Source: Anas platyrhynchos (lineage: Eukaryota; Chordata; Aves; Anseriformes; Anatidae). Taken from it: DNA of 64,000 nt. The stretch is taken from the NCBI RefSeq assembly GCF_047663525.1, contig NC_092591.1:27375001-27439000 (forward strand). Direction: 5' to 3'. The position numbers and the translations under genes are program-made. Shown here in pieces: positions 46,830-60,059 of the stretch (position 1 is its first letter; the number at the start of each line of letters is the position of its first letter). The notes beneath the pieces were generated by a model that was not told the DNA's origin, searched no databases, and was given only the letters and a program-made list of their open reading frames with translations.

Positions 46830-47130
46830 CTTAAAGTACCCCAAATTGGGCACAGCATCCCAGCTGGGGTATAAACATCTTGAAGGAGAGCTGAAGAATT
46901 GCTAGATGTTTTGTAGGTGATACCACTGACTAAAAATTGCAGTAAGTGTTTGCTTTTTTTTTTCACAGCTGCATGACATTGTTTACTCCCGTTCAGCCTA
47001 TGATGTATGTTAACATCCAAATCTTTTTCTGCCATGCTGTTACTTAGCTTGTCCTTCCTCACCTTTTGTTTTTGCAGTTCGTTATTCTTGCCTAAATGCA
47101 GTGACCTGTTTGTTTTTAATGAGTTGCATC
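46830..47130 (-). mobile_element. CR1 LINE fragment
   Basis: The minus strand reads SLHLGKNNELQKQKV, then KLSNSMAEKDLDVNIHHRLN and GSKQCHAAVKKKSKHLL, the CR1 pattern [24 protein letters not shown]. Decayed; a GTTT repeat lies beside it at 46786–46806. Confidence 0.85.
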
Positions 47131-50100
47131 CTCTCAACTCCTTATGGAGTTGTTCTACAATGCATACCTGTTATGTTTGATTGGCAAAAATATCTATCCA
47201 CAGTAATTATGAATAAATCAACATGCTTGTTTATTTAAAAAGAAGCTGGTCTCTTCTCTAAGGAGAAGTCTAGCAAATGAAATCTTCACTTTCTTTTTTT
47301 TCTTTTATTGACACAGATTATCATTTTTATCCAGTTTATTTTTCAGATAAGGGAATTCCCGCTGCCTCATTTTTAAAAAGACAGACTTCAGAAGTCTTTA
47401 TTTGAAAATACAGACTAAGGCACTTAGATTTTTGCATTCTAGAATCACAGAAGGGCATACAGCCTTTTGGGTTGTTATACCCAAGTTTATATCTACCACC
47501 ATGCCAGTCTGTAAGTAGACATTACAGTAGAAATCTTGTCTACATGTCGCCCCATTTTCCATGCATTTGTTTCTTTTTTTCTCTTTTTGAAATGGTTTCT
47601 CAGAAAAGAAAACATATGCAGAAAAGTGAAGGTATTGTTTTTTGGTTTTGTCCTCATCAGAATATAAATTAGGAGAAGGACAGAGAGAAACAATGAAAAA
47701 TAAGAGTGAAATGATGCAGGAAGAAGCAACAACTTCCTTCAAAACATTGTTTGTTCAGATTTCTTCAAAATATTTCATACTCGATTTGTTTTCCGTTTCC
47801 CGTTTGTTCTAATATTTTGTGTACATTAAAGCAGTGCAAATGTGAATCTCTGTTCAACATAACAAACCTTTCCAGCAGGTTCAGGCAAGGGCTTCTGAAA
47901 GGTACAGTTGGTTCCCCATGCTCATCACAGTGGGCAGAAATCCTTTCTCTCTCACTCCATCCCCATGCAAGTCAATATTGCTCTCCTACTTACTCAAGCT
48001 CATTATAGAAATCTTTGCTTATATGCAGCAAAATAGTTTTTCTCTTTTGTAATTCAGCTAATCTGTTGCTCCTTGATAACAAGATACACATCCAAATCAA
48101 TATACTACCTTTCTCCTCTCTGAAACTGTTCTTTACAAAATAAGCATCATTTTTGTGTGAGAAAAAGAATTGAAGGGAGAAGGCATTCTGCAAGTTAAAT
48201 GTCATACTTTCTCCCACTGGGTACTTCAGTTTTATAGATACTAGTTTTTGTAATGAACGGTGAATATTGAGAAGACTCTAATGGTGGCTTTCAATAGTGA
48301 TATTTAGGAGGTTCTTTCTCTGGTTTGCTCTCCCTTTTTGTCTTTATATTTTGTGCTTAAGTGCCTGCAAAGAAATCATTATTTTCTGTTAGATGTATAA
48401 TCACAAACCTTGCAAGGAAATTTGCTGTTTTCCAAACGGTGCAGAACTAACTTCTTTACCACATTGACATATTAGGTATATTTGTCAGCTGTGAAGTTCC
48501 AGCTTCTTAAAAAAGTCCCTAGCCAATATTCCCTTTGGAAAAGATTATTTTCAAATGATACAATGGCTTGATGTACTATTTCCATCTTTACTCCACGTTC
48601 TTTCTTGTTTAATGTGACAATTTATGGGAGACAGGTAAAATGCACAGAAATACACTCAGTGCCTGCAGTGGAAGGATTCTTGTATGTATTTGTTCTGGTT
48701 TCTCTAGTGTCAGATCCTCAGCCTCCTTTGAAGTCAGTACCAACATATACAGAGGGTCTGGAGCCTCTCTGCAAAACTGCCTTACCTCAGGCTCATGGGA
48801 AATCAGTAGGAGCTGCAGGAGCGCAACACTGCTAAAAATGCATATTTTGCAACCTTTTAGCAAGTTTCTTCCAAGAGCCTCAAAGCTGTTATGGTACCAG
48901 AGGCAGGCCTGAGGAAAAGAAGAATCTGGGTCAGCCAAAGCTTCACTGCTCTCAAACATCTGGACTGGATGAGCCTATATCTGTAGCTAAATATGTCAAG
49001 AAGTTCTGGATTCCTATTTCTGTTCACTGATCATTAGGTGTCATCATATGAGGTGTCACCTCAGTGTTCAGTCACACAACTGTCTGACAGAAGAAACTTA
49101 CTTTCTTTGTACAAGGGAGACTTCTAATGAGGTACTGGTCTTGTGTTTAGAGCTAATTGTTTTAAACACAAAAGCAATACTCATCTTATTAGACTTGCTG
49201 AAGATCTAAGTTCAGTTTCTGTAGGCTGTGTGATCTTGGAAAGTTAAGTTGGATCTTACCACACATCTTCTTCATTCCCAAAGATGGGGATATTGCCACA
49301 CCTGCTGTATGTTACAATTTGGCACCCTTAGGAGAAGGACTCTGTGTCAATAAACATGCACAAAAGGTGAGAGTGTGCTCAAGGTCTCAAGCACTTACTG
49401 CAGGATATAATATACATAGTGCAATTTACAGGAAGAAATTACAGACCAGATATTTAGAGAGTGTACTTCATTCTTTCCATCATTTAGCAGATGGGAGAAA
49501 GTTAGAGCAATGGAAGTATTTTCTTAAGACCCCCATAAGAAAGTCACTGAGTGATACTCTGAGAGGTATTAAGTAGAATTCTATTTAGTGCAGCTGACAA
49601 CACTATAAGGAAAAAGAAGATACTGTAGATAACTGTATTTGCCTTCAAAGCCCAGAAAACTCTGGGTTGTGCAGTATTGGATAAATCTCTAGTCAGGACT
49701 TGGTATATGTTGCAGACCCCATCCATAAAGAGGGTCACTGGCATTTTGGTATGATTTTCCTGAGCTTTTCCAGATTTTTCTTAGAATAAAATAATTATTT
49801 TCATCACTTCTACTGTCAAATAAAACGACATTCGTATGTAAGCACATTGCTTCACTAAAAGATAAATACAGGACATGCAGGTGGTGTAATCACTGGTGCC
49901 AAGTGGGAGCTGCCAAAGGGCTTCTTCATTACAATTAGCAGGCTAAGTTTTTCCTGCTGCCAAAGTGCACATGCAGCGCAACGCAGAACCAAATACCAAA
50001 GTTTACGGACAGGACAGGACAGCATAGGCCTGCACCTTCTCAGGTTAGGTATGACAGATCAGTAACTCCTTAACATACAGTGCTCTTCCAGTTAGAATCT

Positions 50101-50624
50101 CTGTAAAAGTGGGTGTGCATGTGAACCCTCATGAGACCTCATGTACACCTCAAATTGTATGCAAGAACACACCTGGAAAGAACAAATGCCAGAAAAGTAA
50201 CAAATGCAATCAGAGTGCAAATGAAATAAGGTGGGTAAGAAAAGCTAGTTTTCACCACTGTATGTAAAATTTTCAGGCAAAGAAAATTAATGTTTAAAAT
50301 CAATGTGTTGCTGCTTTAAATATGGATTTACCTAAATGTATAATGAATTGTAAAGAAAGGAAAAGACTGTATAACACACAAATATAATCTGAGTAACACA
50401 TATTCTTACATACCTGTTTCAAATCATTTCCTGTTCAGCTTCTTTGCTGCTTATAGCATTGTGTAGCACCTTCTGGTACATATGCTATCTTCAATGGAAA
50501 GGTGTTGTCACCTACTGTAATTGCACAGATTTCCCCTGCAGGAATTCAGCCGTACAACTACATTCAGAACATAAAAAATGTGTGAATTAAAAATACAACT
50601 TTGCTTTTTTGTTGTTATAACCAA

Positions 50625-50674
<50 letters not shown>

Positions 50675-52994
50675 CCCCTAAAGTAAAGACAGGAAAGACA
50701 GAAACATAGGATTATCTGAGCCTTCTGTATATCATTCATAAAGACTGCCAAGTGTAGAAAGGACAGTGCTGCATGTTATTTTTTGGTTCATTCTGGTTAT
50801 TTAACCCCAGTTTAACAGATAAACCTTATTTTTGTGTCACCTGTAAATACTGTTATTGAAACAGTTTATCAAAAACAGGGAGATGTTTCCTCACAGCAGA
50901 ATTCATCACATATTTATGTGTTATGTGAAGCAACGATTTTTTACTGAAAATACATTTGCAAACTGTAATGCTGCCATCATCTCCTACAGAAGCCTCTTAA
51001 GTTTGTATGTATGCCACCATCAGATTTTGGGTGTGTTACGCATACAGGACAGCAGCTGAAGCTGGTTGAGAAGATCTCTTGAAAATTTACAGCAACACAG
51101 CTATCCACCCTGTTGCAGAGTTACCTCCTGTAACCCTTCCCAGTTCTGGAACCCTTTCTTGGTGGCCATGTTTCCTTTTTACCTTTGTCCCCACCAAACA
51201 TTTGTTTTTCTCATGGCTTTCCCTGTGCCAGTGGGCAATAAAAATTAAATATCAGTCTAGCTTTGCATTGCTGCAGTTGTCAATAAAATGCCAGTTCAGG
51301 CTACCTTGGCACAGGTGCCCCCACACAGGCAGTTCATCTCTTACTATTAGTATTATCCAATTACATTATTACTTCTAGGTCTCTAGATTGTGTCCTAATT
51401 GCACCAGCCTTTTTCTCTGACTAAAGCTGGCCTTTTTGTGTGTACATAAACTGTTCTGATTGATGAGGTTGATTCAGGGTAACACATTCCTACCCTCAGC
51501 CTTCTGTTACTAGTCCTTTTTTTTGCAAGGGGATATTCCCTGCCTCTGCACTGTTCTTTTAACTGTACACCCTATCATCCCCTCCCTCGGTTCTGTAATA
51601 TGATTCAAGTTTCAAAAAAATAATAACAACAACAAAAAATAAATGCTCTCAAGTATCAAAAGAGACACTCTTTAATATTACTCCCTCATTATTCAGTTGG
51701 GGAACTGAGATACAGAGAGATTAAGTGAGTTGCCAGAGGAAAGGGAGGAAGGATGCAGGAAGAAAATTTAGTTCCTCTGAGTCACAGTTCAGCATCTTAA
51801 ATAGAAACCCTCTTTGTTCTGACTTCACCTTACCTCTGAGTGTTGCCCAATCTCTTTATGCTCAAACTTTCCTCTTCTAGGCTGTATCTCTTCTCATTTC
51901 AAAGGGAGACTTTCTTGTCACACAGGACAGGCACGAAGGAGATTAAGGGGTTGTTCTAGCCTTTTCATCTCTGGAATTTTTCTTCACTGCTACTGCTGCA
52001 AGCTGCTGCATATATCACTAGCAAAAATGATGTCCTGGAATCACAGCTTTCGCTTCGCTGCCAAAGGTGGTTTTTTTCTCTCTCTTTTTTTTTTTTTTCC
52101 AGTATCATATTTGTTCAGCATACTGTTTGTTTGCTAGCTCCTGCCTGGCAAGCTTCGTCTACTTGCTTTGTGCATAAATGCCAGGGATAATTCTGAAGGC
52201 TCAGCATGATTACCAGTTGGCCAGCTGCCATGTTGGTCTTTAGGATTTAATTTTCCATCCACAAAATGGCATTTATTTATTTATTTGTATTTAAAACGTT
52301 CCTCTGCCTATTGTCTCTAGATGTACAAACAAAAGGTTTTAGCTAAATATATATATGCACTGTCTGAATTAATGCCCACTAATGAAAGCCCTTCATAACC
52401 AACCTAAGCACACTAAGCTCTCCTACATCTTTACATTCTTACATACTCTTCTTCAAAGTCCAGAGAAAAGATACATTCTATAATGTGACCCACTGCTGAA
52501 AAAACTTGGAAGATGGCACTCTAGTAGGGAAAAAAATTCCAGGACCAAGTATTGCACATTCCTACTTTCAGTTAGATTAGCACAAAGTGCAATTTTTTTG
52601 TCTCCTTTGCCTGAGGCAGAGAATCCTCTGTTGATTTTTTTCTGCATGCAGCTAGATACTGTAAAATATATTCACGGTAACAATTTCATTCAAAAATACC
52701 TATGGTCAGAACCTACAGTTTCCTTGAATTCTAAAAAAAACACGCATGAACTTCTGCATGAAGGCATGGAAGAGGAGATTATTAAATTGACATGGACAAC
52801 TCTGCAGAGCCTTTGTAACTATTCTTAAAATAGTAATAGTCCTGTACTTTTAAAACTTAAGTACGGGTACAACACTTCCATCAGTATATCAGATGTATGG
52901 CCACTAAATAATACTGGAATATCACTCATGATAAAACAGTAACCGAGAACTCCAAAGCAAGCTGCTACTAACAGCAGGAGCATTGCGGTGCTAC
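47131..52994. other. Intergenic DNA with a long AT repeat
   Basis: No gene recognised. Holds (AT)23 at 50627–50672, a T-run at 52086–52099 and a TTTA patch near 52271–52286. Confidence 0.55.
50627..50672. repeat. (AT)23 microsatellite
   Basis: An uninterrupted AT dinucleotide run of 46 bases; likely length-variable. Confidence 0.97.
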
Positions 52995-53285
52995 AAATCA
53001 CAGAATCACAGAATTGCAGAATTGTCTAGGTTAGAAGACACCTCCAAGATCATATAGTCCACCCTGTGCCCTAACACTAACCAGTCCTCTACTAAACCAT
53101 ATCACTGAGCTCTACATCTAAACATCTTTTAAAGACCTCCAGGGATGGTGACTCAACCACTTCCCTGGGCAGCCTGTTCCAATGCCTAACAATCCTTTCA
53201 GTAAAGAAGTTTTTCCTAATATCCAACCTAAACCTCCCTGGCACAACTTTACCCTGTTCCCCCTCATCCTGTCACCAGGCACATG
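52995..53285 (-). mobile_element. CR1 LINE 3' end, minus orientation
   Basis: Opens with AATCACAGAATCACAGAATT, the inverted CR1 tail, then TAGGTTAGAAGACACCTCCA and the conserved ACCTCCAGGGATGGTGACTC block. A close relative of the copy at 11780–12045. Confidence 0.92.
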
Positions 53286-53319
53286 CAACAGAATAATTTT
53301 ATTTTATTTTTTTTTTAAC

Positions 53320-53685
53320 CTAAGGGAGCAAGTTCTCCAGAAGATTGGCTTCAGCATACTCTCGCAGTAAAGAGAAGCATGCCTGGGATTTGTTTTCATT
53401 CACTACCACCAAAAGTGCAGCTTCCTCAGCATATTCTAGTCCGCCTTTCATCTGCACAATGCAATTTCTCTGAACTTTCCTGAGCTTGTCAAATTCCTCT
53501 AATACATTCCTTAATTGGTGAATTCGGAGCTTTTCTTGCTTATACACCTTCTCCTTCAATGCCAGTTTGATTTGCAGGTGTTCTAAATGCCTCTCATTTT
53601 CAAGCATATTCCTCACTCCTACTACATCTTTCCCTTTATACTTGTTACTATCCCAGCATGCAGAAATCCAGCAGGACATTCCCAT
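53320..53685 (-). CDS. Unrecognised coiled-coil-like open segment C
   Basis: A 121-codon open frame starting at MGMSCWISACWDSNKYKGKD; the frame stays open about 30 codons further upstream (YNRGVEIWIKISEQLKAET). The sequence is rich in Leu, Glu, Lys and Arg with heptad-like spacing (HLEHLQIKLALKEKVYKQEK, then LRIHQLRNVLEEFDKLRKVQ) and ends LLENLLP with TAA at 53320–53322. I do not recognise the family. Splice sites are unclear and a CR1 copy abuts its end, so it may be a last exon, a pseudogene remnant or chance. Confidence 0.3.
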   Translation of the reverse strand: MGMSCWISACWDSNKYKGKDVVGVRNMLENERHLEHLQIKLALKEKVYKQEKLRIHQLRNVLEEFDKLRKVQRNCIVQMKGGLEYAEEAALLVVVNENKSQACFSLLREYAEANLLENLLP

Positions 53686-54090
53686 GGTCTCTGCCTTCAG
53701 TTGTTCACTGATTTTTATCCAGATCTCTACTCCGCGGTTGTACCTGTTTGATCTTGTTTTCTCTGTCTTTCAGTTAGATTCCACTCCGATTCTACTGATC
53801 CATGGTCTACAGCAGCCCTCTGATAAACTAAAGCTGTCCCACACCTACACTATTTTATTTGTACCTCTATTGTGCCTATTTTAAAATTAGGAGCAGCCTA
53901 GACTAGCTCTATACAGCACTGTCATTGCTACTTTCACATCATCCCCATCCTCCGATGCTCCAGTTCCAGGGCAAGCAAAGCAGGCTGTGTAATGCTGTCT
54001 ACCCTATTCTCCAGTGAAGATCTGCAGCACCTTTAGAGCGGCTGTGTGTTGGAATAATTAATGAGGTTTCCCAATCCAGCTCATCAACCT

Positions 54091-54337
54091 TCAAAGTTTT
54101 TTCTGCATGTCAGCAGTTCTTCTGCTGTTGCTATCAAGTGTCATTTCCAGGGCAGAGCCTGCAGCTTCCATTAACTCGGCACATTTCCACACCAAATCCT
54201 CCATGCAGCGTGTTGTGCCTCTCAGCGCACGTACTGCTTCTATCTGACATGACCTGTAACAGGCTGTGTGCATCCCTGCGCCAAACGTCTCATTCTGCAT
54301 TCTCGGTGGCTGAAGCACTCCAATGACACCAAAGATC
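54091..54337 (-). CDS. Unrecognised helical open segment B
   Basis: Open on the minus strand after CAAAAACAG, with a branch-point-like TTACTGAC and a strong pyrimidine tract upstream. Reads QPPRMQNETFGAGMHTACYR, then CMEDLVWKCAELMEAAGSAL and SRRTADMQKKL before TGA. The stop follows a run of six A (54097–54102); a one-base length change there would lead on into KVDELDWETSL. Family not recognised; may be decayed. Confidence 0.25.
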
Positions 54338-54423
54338 CTGTTTTTGTCGCAGTCAGTAACACCATGGGAAAGAAAAGGAAAGGAGAAGGAAAAGCAGGCA
54401 TTCATTAGTTGGAGCCTGGGCAA

Positions 54424-56328
54424 TACAGGAGGATTTTATTCAGCTGCAATATGGTTTTGTCTGAGCGAGTTTCAAAGGTGAGCTGTATTAATACCAAGCT
54501 ATTTTCTTCCCTTCTTTTTTTTTTCTGCTTGCTGGTAATGTATCTCCCTGTTGTTAGAAACCAATTAGCGGGTGTATGGCACTGCAGAACCAGCAACATG
54601 ACTTTCCAAAGGATCTTTACTTTCTCTGCAAATTCTCCTTCACTCCTGTTACATAATCCCCTCCTTCTGGATGAGTTATTCTTCCATTTTATGCTGTTCT
54701 AGCATGAAATTACAAAGCCCCATGTTGCAAATTAGATCCCTGTAGGGATATCATATGTATCAATAACTGCAACTCCAGCTGGCCTCAAAAAAAATGACCT
54801 TTTTAAATGCCTCAAAAACTGCCCTCTTGAATAGGACTGTCCACTAACCTCACAGGGGAGAGAAGGCAATAGGAACAAGGAAGATTGTCACATGTTTTGC
54901 ATTGTAAAGTTTGAACTTGTCAGCCTCATTTTCAGTGTGTAATCTCATTATTGCTTTTAATAAGTTTCGGACATACAGCAGCTCTGACTCACTTTTATTA
55001 AAATATCTTTGAGCAATGGCCCTTTAAACATGCCTCACAAAAAGAGTGTGGGGAGAGAAAAGGAGATTCAGAGATGTGCAGTGAATTTTTATGGAAGGAA
55101 AGCCTAGTTAGGATAGGAGGTGATGTCCCAACTTATTTTAACCCATACAGGATTTGTTCATCACAGCTAAGGCTCACTAAAGCAGCACTCCACTGGCTTC
55201 ATAAAACCCAGGGAGACTTTGGCAAGCGATCATCACTGAAAATCCCTGCTGATGACTCCTCACATGGCTTCAGGATGCCTCCCGAGGACTCCCTGTGGCT
55301 GTTTCAGATGTGCAGCCTCCCTGCCTGTGTTGTATACAGATGTGTGAGAGAAAGACAAACTCCTGTAGACAACAATGTGGGAATATTCCAATTTGAGGGG
55401 AATAAAAAGGTTCAACCTTCAAAACAGAAGTGAAATGCTCCTTGGACCAGTGTGGCTTGTCATAAAACTGGAAAAGAAATATCTACATTCAACATCAGTT
55501 CATCTACTGGAATTACGAGATCAGAAATCCGAAATTCTAATTTTCTATTTGAAAGAAAGTTGGAAGGCCAGACAGTTACACCACAGCCTGCTGTATTTAA
55601 GGGAGTATTCAGAAGGTTTGGGTTGGCTGAAGTAAAATGCTCAAAAGAAAAATGTTGTGTTGAATAACATGGAAATGCATAGTTTAAGCTCAATCTATAT
55701 TCAACAATATTACTACGTATGTCAAAAGGAAGCTGGTGAAGGAGGGAAACCAAGATTTGACCCTAAGTTAATTTCATGTTCCCTTTGCTTTGGACTGATA
55801 AGCACCAAATTAACTTTGTGCTAATCAAGAGGTTACAAAATATTATAGAGATGGATGATTACTGCTGATTCTGGTAAAAAAAAATAAATACAATATTTCA
55901 ATAGTTCAACTTTTCATGCACAAAAGTAGAGTCTTGAGAAGCCATTTCCTTCTCTTCTCTCTCCCATCTCTTCCCCCTCCCTGGTGCTTCACCATATCCA
56001 TTCAGAGAACAGCGGGAGAGAGAATCAAACAGAAAATCATGTTGTTCTGCTTTCCCTTTTATCATATTCAACACTTGACCCAAGCAATCAGGAAGCAATT
56101 AAAAGCTTCTGTTTCAACTCCCCATCCTGTTCAAATTCTTGCCCTCATTTTGTTTTCTGAAACTTCGCTCTTTTAAAAGCTTGCCAGTGTGTGTGAGTGT
56201 GCGCATGCACGTACAGACACATGTATGTCCTTGTTCTTTCAGTCAAGTGATATTATAAAATGTTTTTTCATTTCTAACAGGGTTCAGTCCTCTTTGTAAC
56301 AAACACGTCCTTTAACAAAATTCTCAAC
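54424..56328. other. Sequence between open segments A and B
   Basis: AT-rich, no exon or repeat family recognised. Confidence 0.5.
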
Positions 56329-56481
56329 CTTAGTGCTTTTCAAAATGCCTCTAATGATTTCTAATTTACTGACATTTTCCCTGAGCCCCTCATCAATTTG
56401 ACTATTCAAATTGCTAGCAGTGTTAATAATTCCTCTGTCTCCAGCAGACCCACTGTAGACCTTGAAATCCCTCTGCTGCCT
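56329..56481 (-). CDS. Unrecognised open segment A, exon-like
   Basis: Exactly 51 codons between an acceptor-like TTCTTGTCTGCAG and a donor-like AAG|GTTGAG on the minus strand. Reads RQQRDFKVYSGSAGDRGIIN, then SNLNSQIDEGLRENVSKLEI. It is helical in character and on the same strand as segments B and C, so it could be an upstream exon of one gene. Family not recognised. Confidence 0.25.
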
Positions 56482-59114
56482 CTGCAGACAAGAACACATC
56501 TGGTTGTGCATCCATACCACACTGGATCAGAGTATTTATTAGCCTGGCAGCCGAGTCTCATCACCATGCAGTATGATGATTAACGGCTTCATTTTCACCA
56601 TTGCTATCCAGAAGGGCCTCTCACGGGGCCATTTCCTCCCCTCACTTCTGTCTTACAGTGGTGTAATTCCACTGATTTCAGCACATGGAGAACAGCATGA
56701 GCACAAGGGTCCGTGTTTCTAAGGGTTTGTAAGGAAGATTTTGAGAAACATTTGGAGCTAGATGCCAAATTTTCCTTCCATGCCTTTGAAAAAGTCCAGA
56801 TGTCTGTACTTTGGGGGAGATTTGAAGGGGAAGCAGATGCAGGCTGACCTGTCTTCAGACAAAAGCCCAAATTTCCAAAATGGCCCAATGTGTGCTCTGA
56901 GCTGAAGATAGAGAAACAAGCTGGATATGACCTTGCTGCACGTCAGCTGAACTGCGCTAATTGCTCTTACCCTGTGGTACATGAAAGGCACTTGGAAATG
57001 GTTCATCTATGAGGGCAGTTCAGCCCTTGAAATGTTTTGCATTCTGAATTTCTAGACAGAGCTCCCATGCAGGGGCTTTCTAAGTCACTTACTTCAAAAT
57101 TTCCTGGACCGAAGTGCTGATACCCGTGGTGGTACACATGCAGCTAGCAAAGGATGGGTGCGTCTCCTCCTGCCTGTACATGCAGAACACAGACATGAAC
57201 TGCATCTGCTGACACTGCCCCAGACAATGAAAATAACCAAACTCAGACAGGGACCTGATGGGCTGCAGCAGATAGTTAGGAGAGCTGTTGTAAAGCAGCA
57301 GTGCTGGGGGGGAAAATCCCTTCACAAGTGTAGCCCAGCAATTTAGAGCATGAGGAATTTGGTAAAGATTTCTAGTCTTTGTTTTAACCAGAAACTTCCT
57401 CATAATTGATTTACTTAACTCTTCTGGGCCTTGATTTCCTTGTTTGTGAATCTGCAGTTGAGATATCCATCTTCCCGGGGTGACGTATTTAGCTTATGTT
57501 TACAAAATGCTCTGTGATACTGCAAGGGAAGTTAATGAGTACAAGGAGTGCTTTCTGTATCTACGAGAATGTAAGGTGCTTTCCTTCACCCTAGTTTTGA
57601 CAGAACACTGGAGGTGAACCAGATCAAGAGGACAGTGTAAGTGAATTTTTCAGGCTTTTTATCTGCATGTTCTGTAAAACCGGGGCCTTAATAATTACTG
57701 AGCAGATTGAAAGAGCAGTCTCAATGCCTCAGGGGTTATGGATACTCAGGAAAAGTTGCATGGATCTGGGATGGTCCACAGCAAACAGAAGGCAGCCTCT
57801 CTGAGTGATGTTTGCTCCTTGAAAAAAATAATTTTGCTTCTGTGAAAAAACAAGTCCAGAGACAAATCTGCAAACATAATGGCAGGATTAAGTTTCACAT
57901 CTCCACTCAGGTAGCTTTCTGAGGAAGACAAAAAATATGGTTTTGCAGACCTGATGATTTCTGACATGGACTCCAAAGTTCATAATGATTATGAGGTCCT
58001 AAAGTAAAGTTAATATGCCCTACATGGAACTAATTTCATACATCCCGATGCAATGCTTTTGAATTATATCACATAGAAGTGATCAGAGCAGACTTTGGTC
58101 CTTACTCAGATGTTTTATGAAAACGCAAATTATAAACTTCTGATCTAGATCAAAATCTAATAAAGTCACCAAGGAATAAAGGTAAATTAAAGCAGCCACA
58201 CCTTCAACAGCTGATAAGCAGGATTCTGAGCTGTGAAGAAAGGGCCAGTGTTGAGAGAAAGAGCAGCACTGATCTCTTCTGCTGCACTTAACTTCTTTGG
58301 GAGGCCAGCCCCATCTATAGGGCTACCAAGGGCAGCAAAACATTAGAGACAGCTAATTGTCCGATCAAGACGTGTGGGTGATGCCATATTGGAGATCCCT
58401 TAGAGTCGCTAGCCCTGCTTCTCTGCATCTTTCTCTCAGATGCTGCTGACACTCCATTGCTGAGTGGATCTGTTTCCCCATATGCATTGATTTGTGATAT
58501 TAAAAATAGCTCCTTCATGCTTGAAGGCTGAGTGAAGAGAGAGAGGCATTCTTTTGTTCCATTGTCTCTGGAGATTCCCCACAGCCACAGTGCCTTTTCA
58601 AACAAGCTCAGAGTAACATGTTAGAAACTTATTCTCACACTAGAAGGAGGCAGTCAACATAGAATATAAATTTGTTTTGTTTGTTTGTTTGTTTGTTTGT
58701 TTAAAAAAAAAAAAAAAAACAAAAAAACAAAAAAACAAAAAAAAAAAAACAGAAGATCAAGGTTTAAAGCCTTTGATGCTGCCATTGTGTTACTGTAAAA
58801 TTTTGATTCCTATCCCCTATTCAGGGATTCCTATCCTCTAACTGGGGGAGGGCCACCCTGTCACGGGGTGGTAACAGGAGATGGGGACATCAGCTTACTG
58901 ACTTCCAGCTACTTTTGCTGTGATTGCTCCCTGTGCTGGCATGTGCCAGCAGATGTCCCAGCAACCATGGTCCTCCTCCTGTGCAGCCCAGCTCTGTCCC
59001 CTCATCCAGCATGGACTGAAGTCCTGTTCCTCCACTGCCCCAGCTGCTTCTCCCAGCTGCATCCCAAGCTCTCTATCCAGGCTTTGCTTTTGCACCTCTA
59101 TCAGCTTCTCTTGG
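56482..59114. other. Intergenic DNA with a GTTT/A-rich repeat
   Basis: No gene recognised. A (GTTT)n run followed by an A-rich, CAAAAAAA-type run covers about 58674–58750. Two minus-strand open frames (57746–57976 and 58315–58605) show no family resemblance. Confidence 0.5.
58674..58750. repeat. GTTT repeat followed by A-rich repeat
   Basis: About eight GTTT units then an A-run broken by single C bases. The halves are partly complementary and could pair as a hairpin. Confidence 0.9.
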
Positions 59115-59205
59115 CTTTTATTTTATTATTTTATTTTATTTTATTTTATTTTATTTTATTTTATTTTATTTTATTTTATTTTATTTTATTTTATTTTATT
59201 TTTAA
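59115..59205. repeat. (TTTTA)n pentanucleotide microsatellite
   Basis: About 18 units of TTTTA with one shorter unit near the start. Confidence 0.97.
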
Positions 59206-60059
59206 TTCTAATTCCCCACCATAATCTGATTCTTTCCCAGGGACTGAGTTTGCAAAATTAAACGTTGACTTACTTACAGAGACCAATCAAAACCCAATCA
59301 AGTGTCCTTCCTTTACATACAGTTTTTAATTGCCTGATTAGAACTTCTCACTGGTTCTCTTCTTCCTTTGCAGAAACAGGAAAAGCACTCATTAATCTTC
59401 CTCCATTGCATTTCCACATTTCTGGAGAATTTTAAATCGACAAATGGGGCCTTTTGACCAGTTCACTTTCCTTTGCAGTATATTTTCTCAATTCCTTTTT
59501 ACCCTTGAGACCTTGTGCACTCGAGCTATTTGCAACGTCTGCTTTATACTACACTCAGCTCAACTGATTCGGCATTTCAGGCTTCACAGCTCCTTGCCCA
59601 TATCCTGACTCAGGAGGCCAGACCTTAAAACACAGTCCTCAATATTATGAGTTCACGCAGGAATTACCTATGATTTTATATTGTCTCTGGTCTATCCCTG
59701 GCTCAGCTTAGTTTCATGTCATCATTCTCATCATGCTCCTTAAAATAGCCTGCTTTTTCCATCTGGGAATTAGAACTAATGAGAACAACTCTAGAAAGTG
59801 GACTCTGCCTTGGCATGAACAACCAGAAGGTCCTCACAATTAAGCATCCCAAGCTACAAACCTGCTGGTAAGTCCCCATGCCATCCCAGACAACTAACAA
59901 CAGGCACAACGTAAGGTTCTGTCTCCTGTACACACTTCGATGATGTGAAACGTGGTGTGAACCCGTCAACGGAAAGCGAGAGAGAGCCCCAGTTCTGTTG
60001 CATCTGACAGAAGTGACAATGGGGACTTGCAGCTTAGTGAGCCTAGTCTACACAGGAAA

